From the NCBI GenBank assembly GCA_963835885.1, contig CAWIHF010000022.1, positions 1-64,000 on the forward strand: a stretch of DNA of 64,000 nt, in the 5' to 3' direction. A program made the translations under genes and the position numbers. This document shows, piece after piece, positions 1 through 9,138 of the stretch. The first letter of the stretch is position 1. Every line of letters begins with the position of its first letter. The DNA comes from Roseiarcus sp963835885 (GTDB lineage: Bacteria > Pseudomonadota > Alphaproteobacteria > Rhizobiales > Beijerinckiaceae). The notes beneath the pieces are model-generated. The model was not told the origin of the DNA. It saw only the letters and a list, made by a program, of their open reading frames with translations, and did no database searches.

Positions 1-234
1 CACCGTAACCGCTGCTGTCAACGCCGGCTACGCGATGGGGAAGGTCGTCAAGACCTTATTGCGCAGCTTGCGCCCCCGTAGGCGTTCTTGGGGCAGCGGC
101 CCGGTCAATGACATCATACGGACGCGTTTGAGGCGCCAAATAGGTTCCTCTCTGCGAGTGTTCCCGCTCAATCCCGAGGTCGGGTCCGCTGGAATCGATC
201 CGACCTCCCAAGCCCGTTTTGGAGGAGTGAAGCG
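1..234. other. window edge, no gene recognised
   Basis: No reading frame here resembles a known protein. The open frame across 35-307 has arginine-rich, low-complexity composition typical of an out-of-frame reading of GC-rich DNA and runs into the next gene in another frame. A strong ribosome binding site (GGAGGAG) lies just before the gene starting at 235. Confidence 0.4.
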
Positions 235-861
235 ATGTTCCTCAACATTGCCTCAGCGTCCCGCAGCGCCTTCGCCATCGTCGCATTGCTCGGCATGGCT
301 GACATGAGCCCCGCCCGGGCCGCCGCTGAAAACGTTCATGTTCGCGGCACGATTGGGAGCCTCGAGGGCTCGACGCTCACGGTCAAGACCCGCGAAGGAC
401 CGGTGAGCGCGGTGACCCTCAAGCCCGGATGGAAGGTCACCGGCGTCGCCGCCGCCTCGATCAACGACATCAAGCCGGGAGATTTTGTCGGCATCGCTTC
501 CCTGCCAACGGCGGCGGGAGGAAACGGCGCGGTCGAAGTGCTGATTTTCCCTCCCTCCATGAAAGGGACCGGTGAAGGAAGCTACCCCTGGGACCTGAAA
601 CCCAAAAGCACGATGACCAATGCGACCGTTTCGAACGCGGTCAAGGAGGTCGACGGTCGCACTGTGACCCTCACCTATCCCGGCGGGGAGAAGAAGATAT
701 CGATCCCTGACGGTACGCCCATCGTCACCTTCGCGCCCGCGACCCAGGCCGACCTCAAGCCCGGCGCAACCGTGTTCGTTCCCGCGAAGCGCGGCGACAA
801 CGGCGCTCTCTCGACCGGGTTCGTCGTGGTTGGGACGAATGGCGTTGTCCCGCCGATGTAA
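235..861 (+). CDS. secreted hypothetical protein with DUF5666-like beta repeats
   Basis: 208 aa. The ATG follows a GGAGGAG ribosome binding site at good spacing. Residues 1-30 form a Sec-type signal peptide (hydrophobic 11-22, likely cleavage after an Ala-rich ARAAA stretch). The mature part has two related beta-rich segments, each of the form VxGTIxxLEGxTLTVKT (about 35-50) and VKEVDGRTVTLTYPGGE (about 138-155), followed by Lys-Pro-Gly turns. This is the look of small periplasmic DUF5666-type proteins. No catalytic residues are visible and function is unknown. It stands alone; the next gene is convergent. Confidence 0.7.
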   Translation: MFLNIASASRSAFAIVALLGMADMSPARAAAENVHVRGTIGSLEGSTLTVKTREGPVSAVTLKPGWKVTGVAAASINDIKPGDFVGIASLPTAAGGNGAVEVLIFPPSMKGTGEGSYPWDLKPKSTMTNATVSNAVKEVDGRTVTLTYPGGEKKISIPDGTPIVTFAPATQADLKPGATVFVPAKRGDNGALSTGFVVVGTNGVVPPM

Positions 862-1084
862 GGCGAGGAACGTCTGCCGCCCGATCCGGCGATACCGCGC
901 CGTGCCGTCTTTTGAGCGACCTGACACTGACGACCCCGTCCGGGAACGACGAAACGGACGATGCGAATTGCAATTAGGTAAAGCCGGTCGCGTCACCGTA
1001 AACTAACTGTCTAATAGTTACTTATAAGGTTACTGCTCAATAAACGAAGCGTGGGCATGTCTCGGAGAACAACGACATTCTCCT

Positions 1085-1909
1085 TCATTCCCAAAAGCCT
1101 GGTGTTCGCTGTTCGATCGGACCACCCAGCCTCACCGGTGCGATGCATGTGGCAAGACCTGTGGCCGGATCGGTTTCGACAGCGACACCGCACATTGACG
1201 CCGCGCCCTCCGCAGGCAGGAACCGTCCGAACGTCACGCCCGTGGCGAAACGCCGGACCGGCTCTTCTTTCTGCATCCCGACGACGGAGTCGTAATCGCC
1301 CGTCATGCCGACGTCGGTGATGTAGGCCGTGCCGCCGGCAAGGACGCGGTGATCAGCACTGGGCGTGTGCGTGTGCGTACCCACGACGAGACTGACGCGT
1401 CCGTCGCAGAAATGTCCCATCGCCTGTTTTTCTCCCGTTGCTTCGCAATGGAAGTCCACGATGATCGCGTCGACATCCCGTCCGAGCTTGTGGGCCTGCA
1501 ATAGACGGTCGATCGCACCGAACGGGTCGTCGGTCGGCTCCATGAACAGGCGCCCTAGAGCGTTCAGCACCAGCACGCGCTTGCCGCCGGCGGTCTCGAC
1601 ACGGACAAAGCCCTGTCCTGGCGTGCCCGGCACGTAGTTCAGTGGCCGCACCAGGCGCGGCTCGGTCCCGATGAAGCTCAAGGCTTCCTTGCGATTCCAG
1701 GAGTGATTGCCCAGCGTAACCACGTCGGCCCCAGCGCCGCGAATGCCCTGATACGTATCCTCGGTAATCCCGAACCCGGCGCCCGCGGAGTTCTCGCCGT
1801 TCACCACCGCGAGGTCGACCTCCCAACGCGAGATCGCATCCGGAAGCATCGATTTCACTGCGGTCATTCCCGCTGCGCCGACCACGTCGCCGATGAACAA
1901 AATCCGCAA
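1085..1909 (-). CDS. ymdB: YmdB-family metallophosphoesterase (2',3'-cyclic nucleotide phosphodiesterase type)
   Basis: 274 aa, the usual length for the TIGR00282/YmdB family. The binuclear-metal ligands are visible in order: D8 in FIGDVVG, NGEN at 37-40, GNH at 67-69, H154 in DFHCEATGEK and the GTHTHTPSAD motif at 177-186. Known members hydrolyse 2',3'-cAMP or related cyclic nucleotides in the cytoplasm. The start is a TTG; a purine-rich GAGGGAGGG lies a few bases upstream, and the conserved N-terminus MRILFIGD begins exactly there. It is a single gene; an IS66 remnant begins immediately upstream of its start. Confidence 0.88.
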   Translation of the reverse strand: MRILFIGDVVGAAGMTAVKSMLPDAISRWEVDLAVVNGENSAGAGFGITEDTYQGIRGAGADVVTLGNHSWNRKEALSFIGTEPRLVRPLNYVPGTPGQGFVRVETAGGKRVLVLNALGRLFMEPTDDPFGAIDRLLQAHKLGRDVDAIIVDFHCEATGEKQAMGHFCDGRVSLVVGTHTHTPSADHRVLAGGTAYITDVGMTGDYDSVVGMQKEEPVRRFATGVTFGRFLPAEGAASMCGVAVETDPATGLATCIAPVRLGGPIEQRTPGFWE

Positions 1910-1978
1910 CCAACCCTCCCTCGCCTGCTTGGCGCCGACGGTCTACCGCATCGCAGTAACCCTCTGGTGAAGGCCGCG

Positions 1979-2074
1979 TTATGCGGCCTTCTTAAGGAAG
2001 AGCTCGGGGCGCCAGTTCCATGGGAGCAGCTCGGCGAGCTTCGTCTGAGGCATGTCGGCGATGGACACATGCAT
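1979..2074 (-). pseudogene. C-terminal remnant of an IS66 TnpC transposase
   Basis: The minus-strand frame reads IADMPQTKLAELLPWNW followed by a short Lys/Ala tail and a stop. This is the extreme C-terminus of IS66-family TnpC; compare the IADHPINRVGELLPWNW end of the intact TnpC at 26967-28592. Nothing upstream continues the transposase. A GTAAC sequence at 1956 may be the old element end, just ahead of the ymdB start. Only about 30 codons survive. Confidence 0.7.
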
Positions 2075-2174
2075 ATTTCCCTATTTTCAACCGCCGGGGG
2101 CCGAAAAGGCCCGCCGCGCCCGGCGGCGATCGGCCATTGATTGTTTGGAGGCGATTATGCGCGAGGGGAATTTG

Positions 2175-2216
2175 CGGTATTATGTAGCAACCTCATTAGC
2201 TTGCTACATAATACCG
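2175..2216. repeat. perfect 16-bp palindrome with 10-nt loop
   Basis: CGGTATTATGTAGCAA at 2175-2190 is repeated exactly inverted at 2201-2216, with loop CCTCATTAGC. The palindrome ends directly at the 8-bp target duplication of the IS66 element that follows. A GATTTTTC run comes next, so it could be a terminator-like hairpin, but the stem is AT-rich in the middle. A recombinase or transposon-end site is an alternative. Confidence 0.85.
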
Positions 2217-2224
2217 GATTTTTC

Positions 2225-3863
2225 GTAACTCCCAAGCTGGGTGAGTCCGATCTGCAACAGTCGGCGTGAATTTTGGCCCGGGGGATGATTGACCGAGACA
2301 CGCAGAGCAGAAGTGTGAAGTCAAGGTGGGGATGACTCCCGCCACGATTCGCGACCCGATCGACGCGCTCATAGGCGACATCTCGCAGTTGCGCGGCGAA
2401 GTCGCGTGGCTGCGGCGGGCGAACGAGGCATTGCGGGCCGCCCATCTCGCGGACAATGCGACGCATCGGGCCGAGAATGAAGCGTTGCGAGCCAAGAACG
2501 AGGCATTGCAGGCGGAGAACGCCGACCTCCGGCGCCGACTGGACTTGGACAGTTCGACGAGTTCCAAGCCGCCGTCGAGCGATGGGCTGAAGAAGAAGCC
2601 GCGCATCCCCGGCAGCCTCCGCGGGCGCTCGGACAAGAAAAGCGGCGGGCAGGCGGGACACAAGGGCGACACGCTCCGGCAGGTCGAGACGCCGATCGGG
2701 TCGTGCGGCACGAAGCGCAGGCGTGCCGGCTTTGTCTGGCGGGGCTGACGGTTTCGATGCAGCGGGACGTGGAGAGGCGGCAGGTGTTCGATCTGCCTGA
2801 CCGGCTGATCGAGGTCACGGAGCATCAGGCCTCGGTCTATTGCTGCGCAGCGTGCGGCGGAGAGACGAAAGCCGCGTTTCCCGCGGGCGTCGCCTCGCCG
2901 GCGCAATACGGGGAGCGCGTCAGGGCGGCGGCGGTCTATCTCAACGTCCATCAGCTCATTCCCGAAGATCGGGTCGCCGAAGCGATAGGCGATCTGTTCG
3001 GAGCATTGCGTCTATGCTCGCAAAGCGTGGCCGATTGGGTGCGCGGCAAGGCTGCGGCGCTCGCGCCGGTGGCGGCGCAGATCGCGGCGCTCGCGGCGCA
3101 AGCGCCGGTGCGCTGCCTCGATGAAACCGGCTTCCGCGTCGCCGGCAAGGGACAATGGCTGCACACCGTCGCCACGGAAACCCTGACCCACTATCGCGTG
3201 TCGGCCAAACGCGGCGAGATGCCGGAGGGGCTCACGGGCGGAGTTGCGGTTCATGACGGCTTCAAGTCTTACTCCGGGCTCACCGACGTCCGTCATGCGC
3301 TGTGCAACGCCCATCATCTGCGCGAACTGAAGGCGCTGGTCGAGATCGACCGGGAGCCGTGGGCCGCACCCATGCGCGATCTCTTGCTCGAGGCCAATCG
3401 AGCCGTCGAGAACGCGCGCGAGGCGGGCGCGACCAGTCTGCCCCGCCCGCGCTCGAGGGCTTCTTCACCCGCTACTGGGAGATCCTGCGCCAGGGTCTCG
3501 CCTTTCACCGCAACTTGCCGCGCCTTCAACGGCATCCCTCGAACCGCGGTCGGACAAAACACCGCCCCGGACACAACCTGCTCATCCGACTGCACGAGTT
3601 CAAAGACGACGTCCTGCGCTTCCTCGTCGACTTCTCCGTCCCCTTCACCAACAACCTGGCCGAACAGGCCCTGCGCATGATGAAGGTCAAGATGAAGATC
3701 TCCGGCGCCTTTCGCATCTTCGAAGCCGCCTGCGACTTCGCCGCCCTGCGATCGGTCGTCGCAACCGCCCGCAAGCGACGCTGGAACATCCTCCAGACCC
3801 TGACCGCTCGTCCTCACGCCCTCATTCGCGCCCTGGCGGCATAGCCACCAGCTTGGGAGTTAC
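2225..3863 (+). mobile_element. IS66-family element, single-gene type (copy A, frameshifted)
   Basis: The element is bounded by 16-bp perfect terminal inverted repeats GTAACTCCCAAGCTGG (2225-2240) and its inverse (3848-3863). It is flanked by an exact 8-bp target duplication GATTTTTC (2217-2224, 3864-3871), as expected for IS66. It is 1,639 bp, two bases shorter than the otherwise near-identical copy B at 24239-25879; both missing bases fall in the transposase gene. There are no TnpA/TnpB genes, as in the ISBst12-like subgroup of IS66. Confidence 0.93.
2326..3844 (+). pseudogene. IS66-family transposase, two frameshifts
   Basis: Compared with the intact 506-aa copy at 24258-25778, this gene has lost one net base near 2684-2690 (after KGDTLRQV) and one C in a C-run near 3443. 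The product is therefore split into three frames. The pieces still show the Asn/Glu-rich coiled N-terminus, the Cys-pair zinc site, the DDE residues (CLDETGF, VAVHDGFKSY, NNLAEQALR) and the C-terminus. Start is GTG 2326 or ATG 2332. It is probably inactive, but copy B could supply transposase in trans because the ends are intact. Confidence 0.9.
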
Positions 3864-3871
3864 GATTTTTC

Positions 3872-4302
3872 CAGAAGGCGGCAAACCCATGATGCCGCCC
3901 GCGGCAAATGCTTTCCCGCTTCCATTGGCGCCTTCTGGCGGATCCCTGTCCGATCACAGCGGGGCCGCTCGTTAATAAGTGCGACCTCCGCTCCGGGCGA
4001 GGATGATGTGTTCAGGCGAAAGCGCGGAAGGTCCGATCTCCGCGCCATTCCGGGCGCATTTTGCGAATTCCGGAACGCAGCCGCCACGACGACGGACGCC
4101 GCCGCGGACAGGCGGCGCGTCAGGCGCGAGATATCCCTGCTCTCCGCTCGGCCAAAAAATTTCCTGTTCGGCCGCGTAGGGAATTTTCGTGGAATCCGCT
4201 GGAATCATTGGCCTTTTCACGCCTGTTTTTCCGAAAACAGGCCGAAACGCGAGGCGTTGCCTGTATTTTTCTCTGATGGCAGGGAATTCGTCCCGACCCG
4301 GC
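3872..4302. other. non-coding stretch with inverted repeats
   Basis: No credible gene. Two inverted repeats stand out: CCAGAAGGCG (3871-3880) with its inverse at 3929-3938, and a hairpin GCCTGTTTT-TCCG-AAAACAGGC at 4221-4242 downstream of the helicase gene. The text around 4150-4275 is rich in AATTTTC/GGAAT and CCTGTTTT words, which also occur in the gap at 12036-12707. It resembles dispersed non-coding repeats seen in Rhizobiales. Confidence 0.5.
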
Positions 4303-6384
4303 TCACCGCCACATCGCCCGCATCCGCGCCGCCAGATCCACCCGCGGCCCCTCCGGCCGGACCAGCGCCGGCTGCGCTTGCGCTTCCGGCCAGGCCTGCC
4401 GATCGAAATGTTTCAGGAGCGGCGGCGGGATGAATCGGGTGCGGGCGGCGAAGACGCTGCGGTCGCCGTTCCTCGGCTGGCCGTGCACATAGAAGCGCTG
4501 GGGGACGACCAGCGTCAGTTCGTCGCGCGCCCGGGTCATTGCGACATAGAGAAGACGCCGCTCCTCCTCGATCTCTTCCGACGAGCCCGTCGCGAGATCG
4601 GAGGGAATGCAGCCGTCGACGCAGTTCAGTACGAACACCGCGCGCCACTCCTGCCCCTTGGCCGAATGGATGGTCGAGAGAATGAGATAATCCTCATCGC
4701 GCAGCGGCGGGCCCGCCTCGTCGCTGGTGGCGTCGGGTGGATCGAGGGTCAGCTCGGTCAGGAAGCGCTCGCGCGAGGCGAAGGTGGCGGCGATGCGTTC
4801 GAGCGCCTCGAGGTCCGCCAATCTCGCCGCCGCGTCGTCGTAGCGTGTCTCGAGCTGCGGCGAGAGCCAGGCGACGGCGTCGGCGAGTTCGCCGGGCCAT
4901 GGAGCCGTCCGGGACGCCAGGCGGCGCATGAGGTCGGCGAAAGCGACAAATCCGTCGCTGGCGCGGGCGGGCAGCGACAAGGCCGACATCGCGGCGAAGC
5001 CGTCGTCTTCCGCCGCCGCGGCGACGATCGTTCCGGCGATCTTCGGCCCGACGCCCGGCAGGAGCTGGGCGACGCGAAAGCCCGCCACCCGGTCGCGCGG
5101 GTTCTCGGCGAAGCGCATCAAGGCCAGCGTGTCCTTCACATGGGCGGCGTCGAGGAATTTGAGGCCGCCGAATTTGACGTAGGGGATGTTGCGGCGCGTG
5201 AGCTCGAGCTCGAGCGCGGCGCTGTGGTGGGAGGCGCGAAACAGCACCGCCTGCGATTTCAGCGGGGCGCCCGCCTCGCGGTTGGCCAGCACGCGGCCGG
5301 CGACCAGGAGCGCCTGATCGGCCTCGTCGCCGACGGCGACGAGCGCCGGCGGATTCCCTTGCGCGCGGTCGGTCCACAGGTCCTTGGCGTAGCGCTCGGG
5401 CGCGAGGGCGATCACCGCGTTGGCGGCCGAGAGGATGGCTTGCGTCGAGCGGTAGTTGCGCTCGAGGGTGACCACGCGCGCCGGCGGATCGAAGGCATAG
5501 GGGAAGTCGAGGATGTTGCGGACGGTTGCGGCGCGGAAGGAATAAATCGACTGCGCGTCGTCGCCGACCACGGTGAGGCCTTGGCCCCCGGGGCGAAGCG
5601 CCAGCACGATCTCGGCCTGCAGCGCGTTGGTGTCCTGGTATTCGTCGACCAGCAAGTGGTCGAAGCGGGCGCCGATCTCCGCGGCGATTTCCGGCTCGGC
5701 CGCCATCTGGGCGAAGTAGAGCAGGAGGTCGTCGTAGTCGAGCACGTTCTGGCGCTGTTTGGCCTCGACGTAGGCGCCGAACAGAGCGCGGAGCGCGTCC
5801 TCGTGCCCTGCGGCCCACGGGAACCACCTGCCGAGCGTGGCGCCGAGCTCGCCGCGGGCGTTGACCACCCGCGAATAGATGGCGAGGCATGTTCCCTTGG
5901 CCGGGAAACGCTCCCGCGTCTCGGTGAGTCCCGCCTCGTGCCGGGCCCAGTTCATGAGGTCGGACGAGTCCTCGCGATCGTGGATGGTGAATTGCGGGTC
6001 GAGGCCGAGGCGCGGCGCGTATTCCCGCAGGAGCCGTGCGCCGATGGCGTGGAAAGTGCCGGAATAGGCCGGCGCGGCGGCGGCGGCCGCTTCCGGCGGC
6101 AGTCGACGCGCAAGCAGCCGCTCGACCCGCCGGCCGAGCTCGGCCGCGGCGCGGCGGGAAAAAGTCGCGAGCATGATACGCTGCGGATCCGCGCCAGCGA
6201 GAATCAACGCCGCCACCCGATGGGCGAGCATCGCCGTCTTGCCAGAACCTGCGCCGGCGATGACCAGCAAGGGCCCGGGACCATCGGGATCGCCGACCCC
6301 GTGCTCGACCGCGGTCAGCTGCGTGGGGTTGAGATCGACGACCGGCGGCGAACGAATCAGGGCGAGCGACATGAGGCGAGGCAA
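4303..6384 (-). CDS. ATP-dependent DNA helicase, UvrD/PcrA/Rep superfamily
   Basis: 693 aa, an SF1A helicase slightly shorter than canonical UvrD. Ordered motifs: NPTQLTAVEH (Q-motif region, about 19-28), VIAGAGSGKT Walker A (41-50), DHLLVDEYQDTNALQ (Walker B/II), GDDAQSIYSFRAA (III), LERNYRST (IV), TIHSAKGQEW (V) and LLYVAMTRARDEL (VI). It unwinds DNA 3'-5' in repair or replication-conflict resolution. The C-terminus ends soon after motif VI with a proline-rich tail, so the long UvrD C-terminal extension is missing. The start could also be the internal Met at 6372. It is monocistronic, with divergent genes upstream. Confidence 0.93.
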   Translation of the reverse strand: MPRLMSLALIRSPPVVDLNPTQLTAVEHGVGDPDGPGPLLVIAGAGSGKTAMLAHRVAALILAGADPQRIMLATFSRRAAAELGRRVERLLARRLPPEAAAAAAPAYSGTFHAIGARLLREYAPRLGLDPQFTIHDREDSSDLMNWARHEAGLTETRERFPAKGTCLAIYSRVVNARGELGATLGRWFPWAAGHEDALRALFGAYVEAKQRQNVLDYDDLLLYFAQMAAEPEIAAEIGARFDHLLVDEYQDTNALQAEIVLALRPGGQGLTVVGDDAQSIYSFRAATVRNILDFPYAFDPPARVVTLERNYRSTQAILSAANAVIALAPERYAKDLWTDRAQGNPPALVAVGDEADQALLVAGRVLANREAGAPLKSQAVLFRASHHSAALELELTRRNIPYVKFGGLKFLDAAHVKDTLALMRFAENPRDRVAGFRVAQLLPGVGPKIAGTIVAAAAEDDGFAAMSALSLPARASDGFVAFADLMRRLASRTAPWPGELADAVAWLSPQLETRYDDAAARLADLEALERIAATFASRERFLTELTLDPPDATSDEAGPPLRDEDYLILSTIHSAKGQEWRAVFVLNCVDGCIPSDLATGSSEEIEEERRLLYVAMTRARDELTLVVPQRFYVHGQPRNGDRSVFAARTRFIPPPLLKHFDRQAWPEAQAQPALVRPEGPRVDLAARMRAMWR

Positions 6385-6666
6385 TCATGATTCGTGCTTT
6401 GTTCGCAAGGTCGAGACACGGCGATGCTGGAAGTCGGACGTCGCGTGCGACAGGCGCGACGGAATTCTGTGGACAAAGATTTGCCTCATAATGTTCCTAA
6501 GGAGAATCCCGTAGGCGCGTTGCCCCCGCGATCGGGAACGCTGTTCTCCAATCAGTCGGCGCAGCGGCGTCGCTTCTACTCATCAACGGTGTTGGCGGAG
6601 AGCCTCAGGTTCTCTGGCTTTCGCGTTCGATTTTGGAACATTTGCGTCAGAAAAGGAGGAAAGCCG

Positions 6667-6909
6667 ATGCGAGGCGGCGGACTTTCGTTGGAGGAGCTGC
6701 GTCACGACCTCGACGAAACGAGAGGGGTCATCGACATCCTCGAACGGGCCAGTCAGGAACTGTCGACGATCATCGATTGGGACGAGTCGGTCCGGCGGAA
6801 CCCGTTGCGCCATCGGCAGCTTCATTCGATTGGCGAACAACTCACCATCGCGCGCGGCAAGCGGACGTCGCTGGCGCAGATGATCGAGACGATCGAGAGC
6901 CGCCCGTAA
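6667..6909 (+). CDS. small helical protein, paralogue of the next gene
   Basis: 80 aa. The open frame extends upstream to 6394, but the ATG at 6667 is preceded by a near-perfect GGAGGAAA ribosome binding site and marks the start of homology with the 7162 gene. Both share a pattern of LxxLRxDLxxTRxxIxILExxxxELxxII, then a second helix LxxIxExLxxAxxxxxxxAxMIE. Two amphipathic helices and no membrane segment are visible. The family is not recognised. The pair looks like a tandem duplication of a small helix-hairpin protein that may act as a dimer or regulator. Confidence 0.6.
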   Translation: MRGGGLSLEELRHDLDETRGVIDILERASQELSTIIDWDESVRRNPLRHRQLHSIGEQLTIARGKRTSLAQMIETIESRP

Positions 6910-7161
6910 CGGGCGGCAAAACGCCAACCTGCAAGATTGGTTCGGCCAAACGATCCGGCGAACTCGGATCGAAGAAATGACAATTCTGCAATTATTACAT
7001 CCGATAGATTAGGTATGCGACGATTTAGGCTATTGCCAACGTTCGTGGCATGGGTAATTCATACCCACTGACGCGGAGTTGGCGGCGGTCGTGATTCCTT
7101 ATTATTGGATCTGACCTCCCTTACAGTATGTGATGCCTGCGTCTCATTGGGAGATGCGCCG

Positions 7162-7503
7162 ATGCGGGATCTGACCCGCGCGTTGGATGGATTTCGCTGC
7201 GATCTTGCCGGAACCCAGCGCGAAATCACGATCCTCGAGCTGATCGGACGGGAGCTGACGGCAATAATCGCTCGCGGCGGCGATTCGAAGGCTGACTTGT
7301 TCATTCGGCGCCATCTTGATGAAATCGCCGAGCGCATGGTGGTTGCGCTCGCCAGACAGACGGCGATCGCGCGGATGATGGAGGAGTGCGGGCGCGAGCG
7401 CTCCAGCGCGGGGAGGATCGCGCAGGCGTTACCTTTGCGGCGCTTGGCGCGCCGGAGAACCTCGTTCGCTCAGCCGATTGCGGGTCACGCGAAAAGCCCC
7501 TAA
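7162..7503 (+). CDS. small helical protein, tandem paralogue
   Basis: 113 aa from the ATG at 7162; an earlier ATG at 7105 would add 19 residues. Residues 1-75 align with the 80-aa protein just upstream (DLxxTxxxITILExxxxELTxII; then LDEIAExMxxALxxxxAIARMME). After residue 80 the C-terminus becomes Arg-rich (LPLRRLARRR) and has no counterpart in the paralogue. A GGGAGA ribosome binding site lies about 7 bases before the start. Function unknown. It lies 33 bp upstream of the malyl-CoA-lyase-like gene on the same strand. Confidence 0.55.
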   Translation: MRDLTRALDGFRCDLAGTQREITILELIGRELTAIIARGGDSKADLFIRRHLDEIAERMVVALARQTAIARMMEECGRERSSAGRIAQALPLRRLARRRTSFAQPIAGHAKSP

Positions 7504-7536
7504 GGGTTCGGCGGTTTTCGCAGCCGAGGCCCGACC

Positions 7537-8581
7537 ATGAAAGCCCCTCGCAAATTCTTCGAGCCGCTGGCGATCGGCGCGCCGCATCCGTTCCGGGAGT
7601 TGCCGTCGCGGCTCGAGCGGATGATCCATTTCGTGCCCCCGCACAATGAAAAGGTGCGCGCCAAGGCGGGCGACCTGGCGCGGCAGGTCGATGTCGTCCT
7701 CGGCAATCTCGAAGACGCCATCCCGATCGAGTCCAAGGTCGCCGCGCGCGATGGCCTGATCGCGATGGCGAAGGCGACGGAGTTCGGCTCGAGCGGACTT
7801 CTGGGCGCGTGTGAACGCGCTGAATTCCCCCTGGTTTCTCGACGACATGACAAAACTGGTCGGAGAGATCGGCGACAAGCTCGACGTCGTGATGGTCCCC
7901 AAGGTCGAGGGCGATTGGGACATTCATTTCGTCGACCAGTATCTCGCGCTGCTTGAAGCGCGCCATGGCGTCAAGAAGCCGATTCTTGTCCATGCGATCC
8001 TGGAGACGGCGCAGGGCGTCAACAACGTCGAGGCGATCGCCGCCGCCTCTCCCCGCATGCACGGCATGAGCCTCGGCCCCGCTGATCTCGCCGCCTCACG
8101 CGCGATGAAGACAACCCGCGTCGGCGGCGGCCATCCCGACTATAGGGTCCTGGCGGACGCCGCCGAAGCGGGCGTTGCCCGCGCGAGCGCGCAGCAGGAT
8201 CCTTGGCACTACACGATCGCGCGGATGGTCGACGCCTGCGCGGCCTACGGCATCAAGCCGTTTTACGGACCTTTCGGCGACTTCTCCGATCCGGCCGCTT
8301 GCGAGGCGCAGTTCCGCAACGCCTTTCTCCTGGGCTGCGCCGGGGCCTGGACGCTGCATCCGAGCCAGATCGCCATCGCAAAGAAGGTGTTCTCGCCGGA
8401 TCCGGCGGAGGTCGCCTTCGCCCGGAAGATCCTCGCCGCCATGCCTGACGGCTCGGGGGCGGCGATGATCGACGGTAAGATGCAGGACGACGCGACCTGG
8501 AAGCAGGCCTGCGTTATCGTCGAACTCGCCAGGCAGGTCGCCGCCAAGGACGCCGAATATGCTGCGCTCTACCAGTTCTAA
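7537..8581 (+). pseudogene. mcl: L-malyl-CoA/beta-methylmalyl-CoA lyase (HpcH/HpaI family), one frameshift
   Basis: The N-terminal frame (7537 to about 7800, MKAPRKFFEPLAIGAP...NLEDAIPIESKVAARDG) and the C-terminal frame (about 7799-8581, GLWARVNALNSPWFLDD...MVPKVEGDWD...LVHAILETAQGV...HPSQIAI) together make a complete citrate-lyase-beta/HpcH enzyme of about 347 aa. One extra base in GGACTTCTGG (7795-7804) breaks the frame; removing it restores GLW. The enzyme cleaves malyl-CoA to glyoxylate and acetyl-CoA and serves the serine cycle or ethylmalonyl-CoA pathway. The C-terminal frame could start at GTG 7811 but would lack the first strand and the Glu-Asp site. It may be a sequencing error rather than a true pseudogene. 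Confidence 0.82.
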
Positions 8582-8634
8582 AGTGCGGCAATTCGCGAAT
8601 TGACCGCGGGCGGCGGGGCGACTAAGTCATTTTC

Positions 8635-8967
8635 ATGACTACGCGCTTCGCCAAATACGCCATCGGACAGGTCGTCAAGCATCGGATTTATCCGTTCCGG
8701 GGTGTTATTTTCGACGTCGACCCGATCTTCTCCAACACCGAAGAATGGTGGCTGTCCATTCCTGCCGAGGTGCGGCCGGCCAAGGACCAGCCCTTCTACC
8801 GGCTCTACGCGGAGAACGAGGACAGCCAGTACATCGCCTACGTGTCGGAGCAAAATCTGCTGCCCGACGAATCGGGCGAGCCGGTCGGTCACCCCGAGAT
8901 CAGCGAGACCTTCGAACGGACGGCGGACGGTCGCTATCGCTTACGCCGCAGGGCGATAGTGACCTGA
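8635..8967 (+). CDS. hspQ: heat-shock protein HspQ
   Basis: 110 aa, the normal length for the HspQ/YccV-like family. Family features are clear: FAKYAIGQVVKHRIYPFRGVIFDVDP near the N-terminus, the EEWW motif around 38-41, FYRLYAEN and YIAYVSEQNLLPD in the middle. HspQ binds hemimethylated DNA in some assays and modulates Lon specificity in enterobacteria. It is transcribed away from the lyase gene and ends before the AT-richer island at 9.1-11.3 kb. Confidence 0.93.
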   Translation: MTTRFAKYAIGQVVKHRIYPFRGVIFDVDPIFSNTEEWWLSIPAEVRPAKDQPFYRLYAENEDSQYIAYVSEQNLLPDESGEPVGHPEISETFERTADGRYRLRRRAIVT

Positions 8968-9138
8968 AGCCCATGACCGATTCCTTCCGGGAAAAGGCGC
9001 CCGGGGTGAGGTCGGAAAGTTCCCTCTCGCGCGGGCGTGAGGTTTCTCACATCACATCGTCGATGATCTGAAGACGGCGGGGCTGTTCGAAGCCTCAATG
9101 GCGTTGGATTAAGGATTCAAGCCCGCTTCCGCATCCGA

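Noticed and set aside
4189..6390. 733-codon open frame on the plus strand
   Set aside because: It is the antisense shadow of the UvrD-like helicase; its composition is charged low-complexity text with no family motif.
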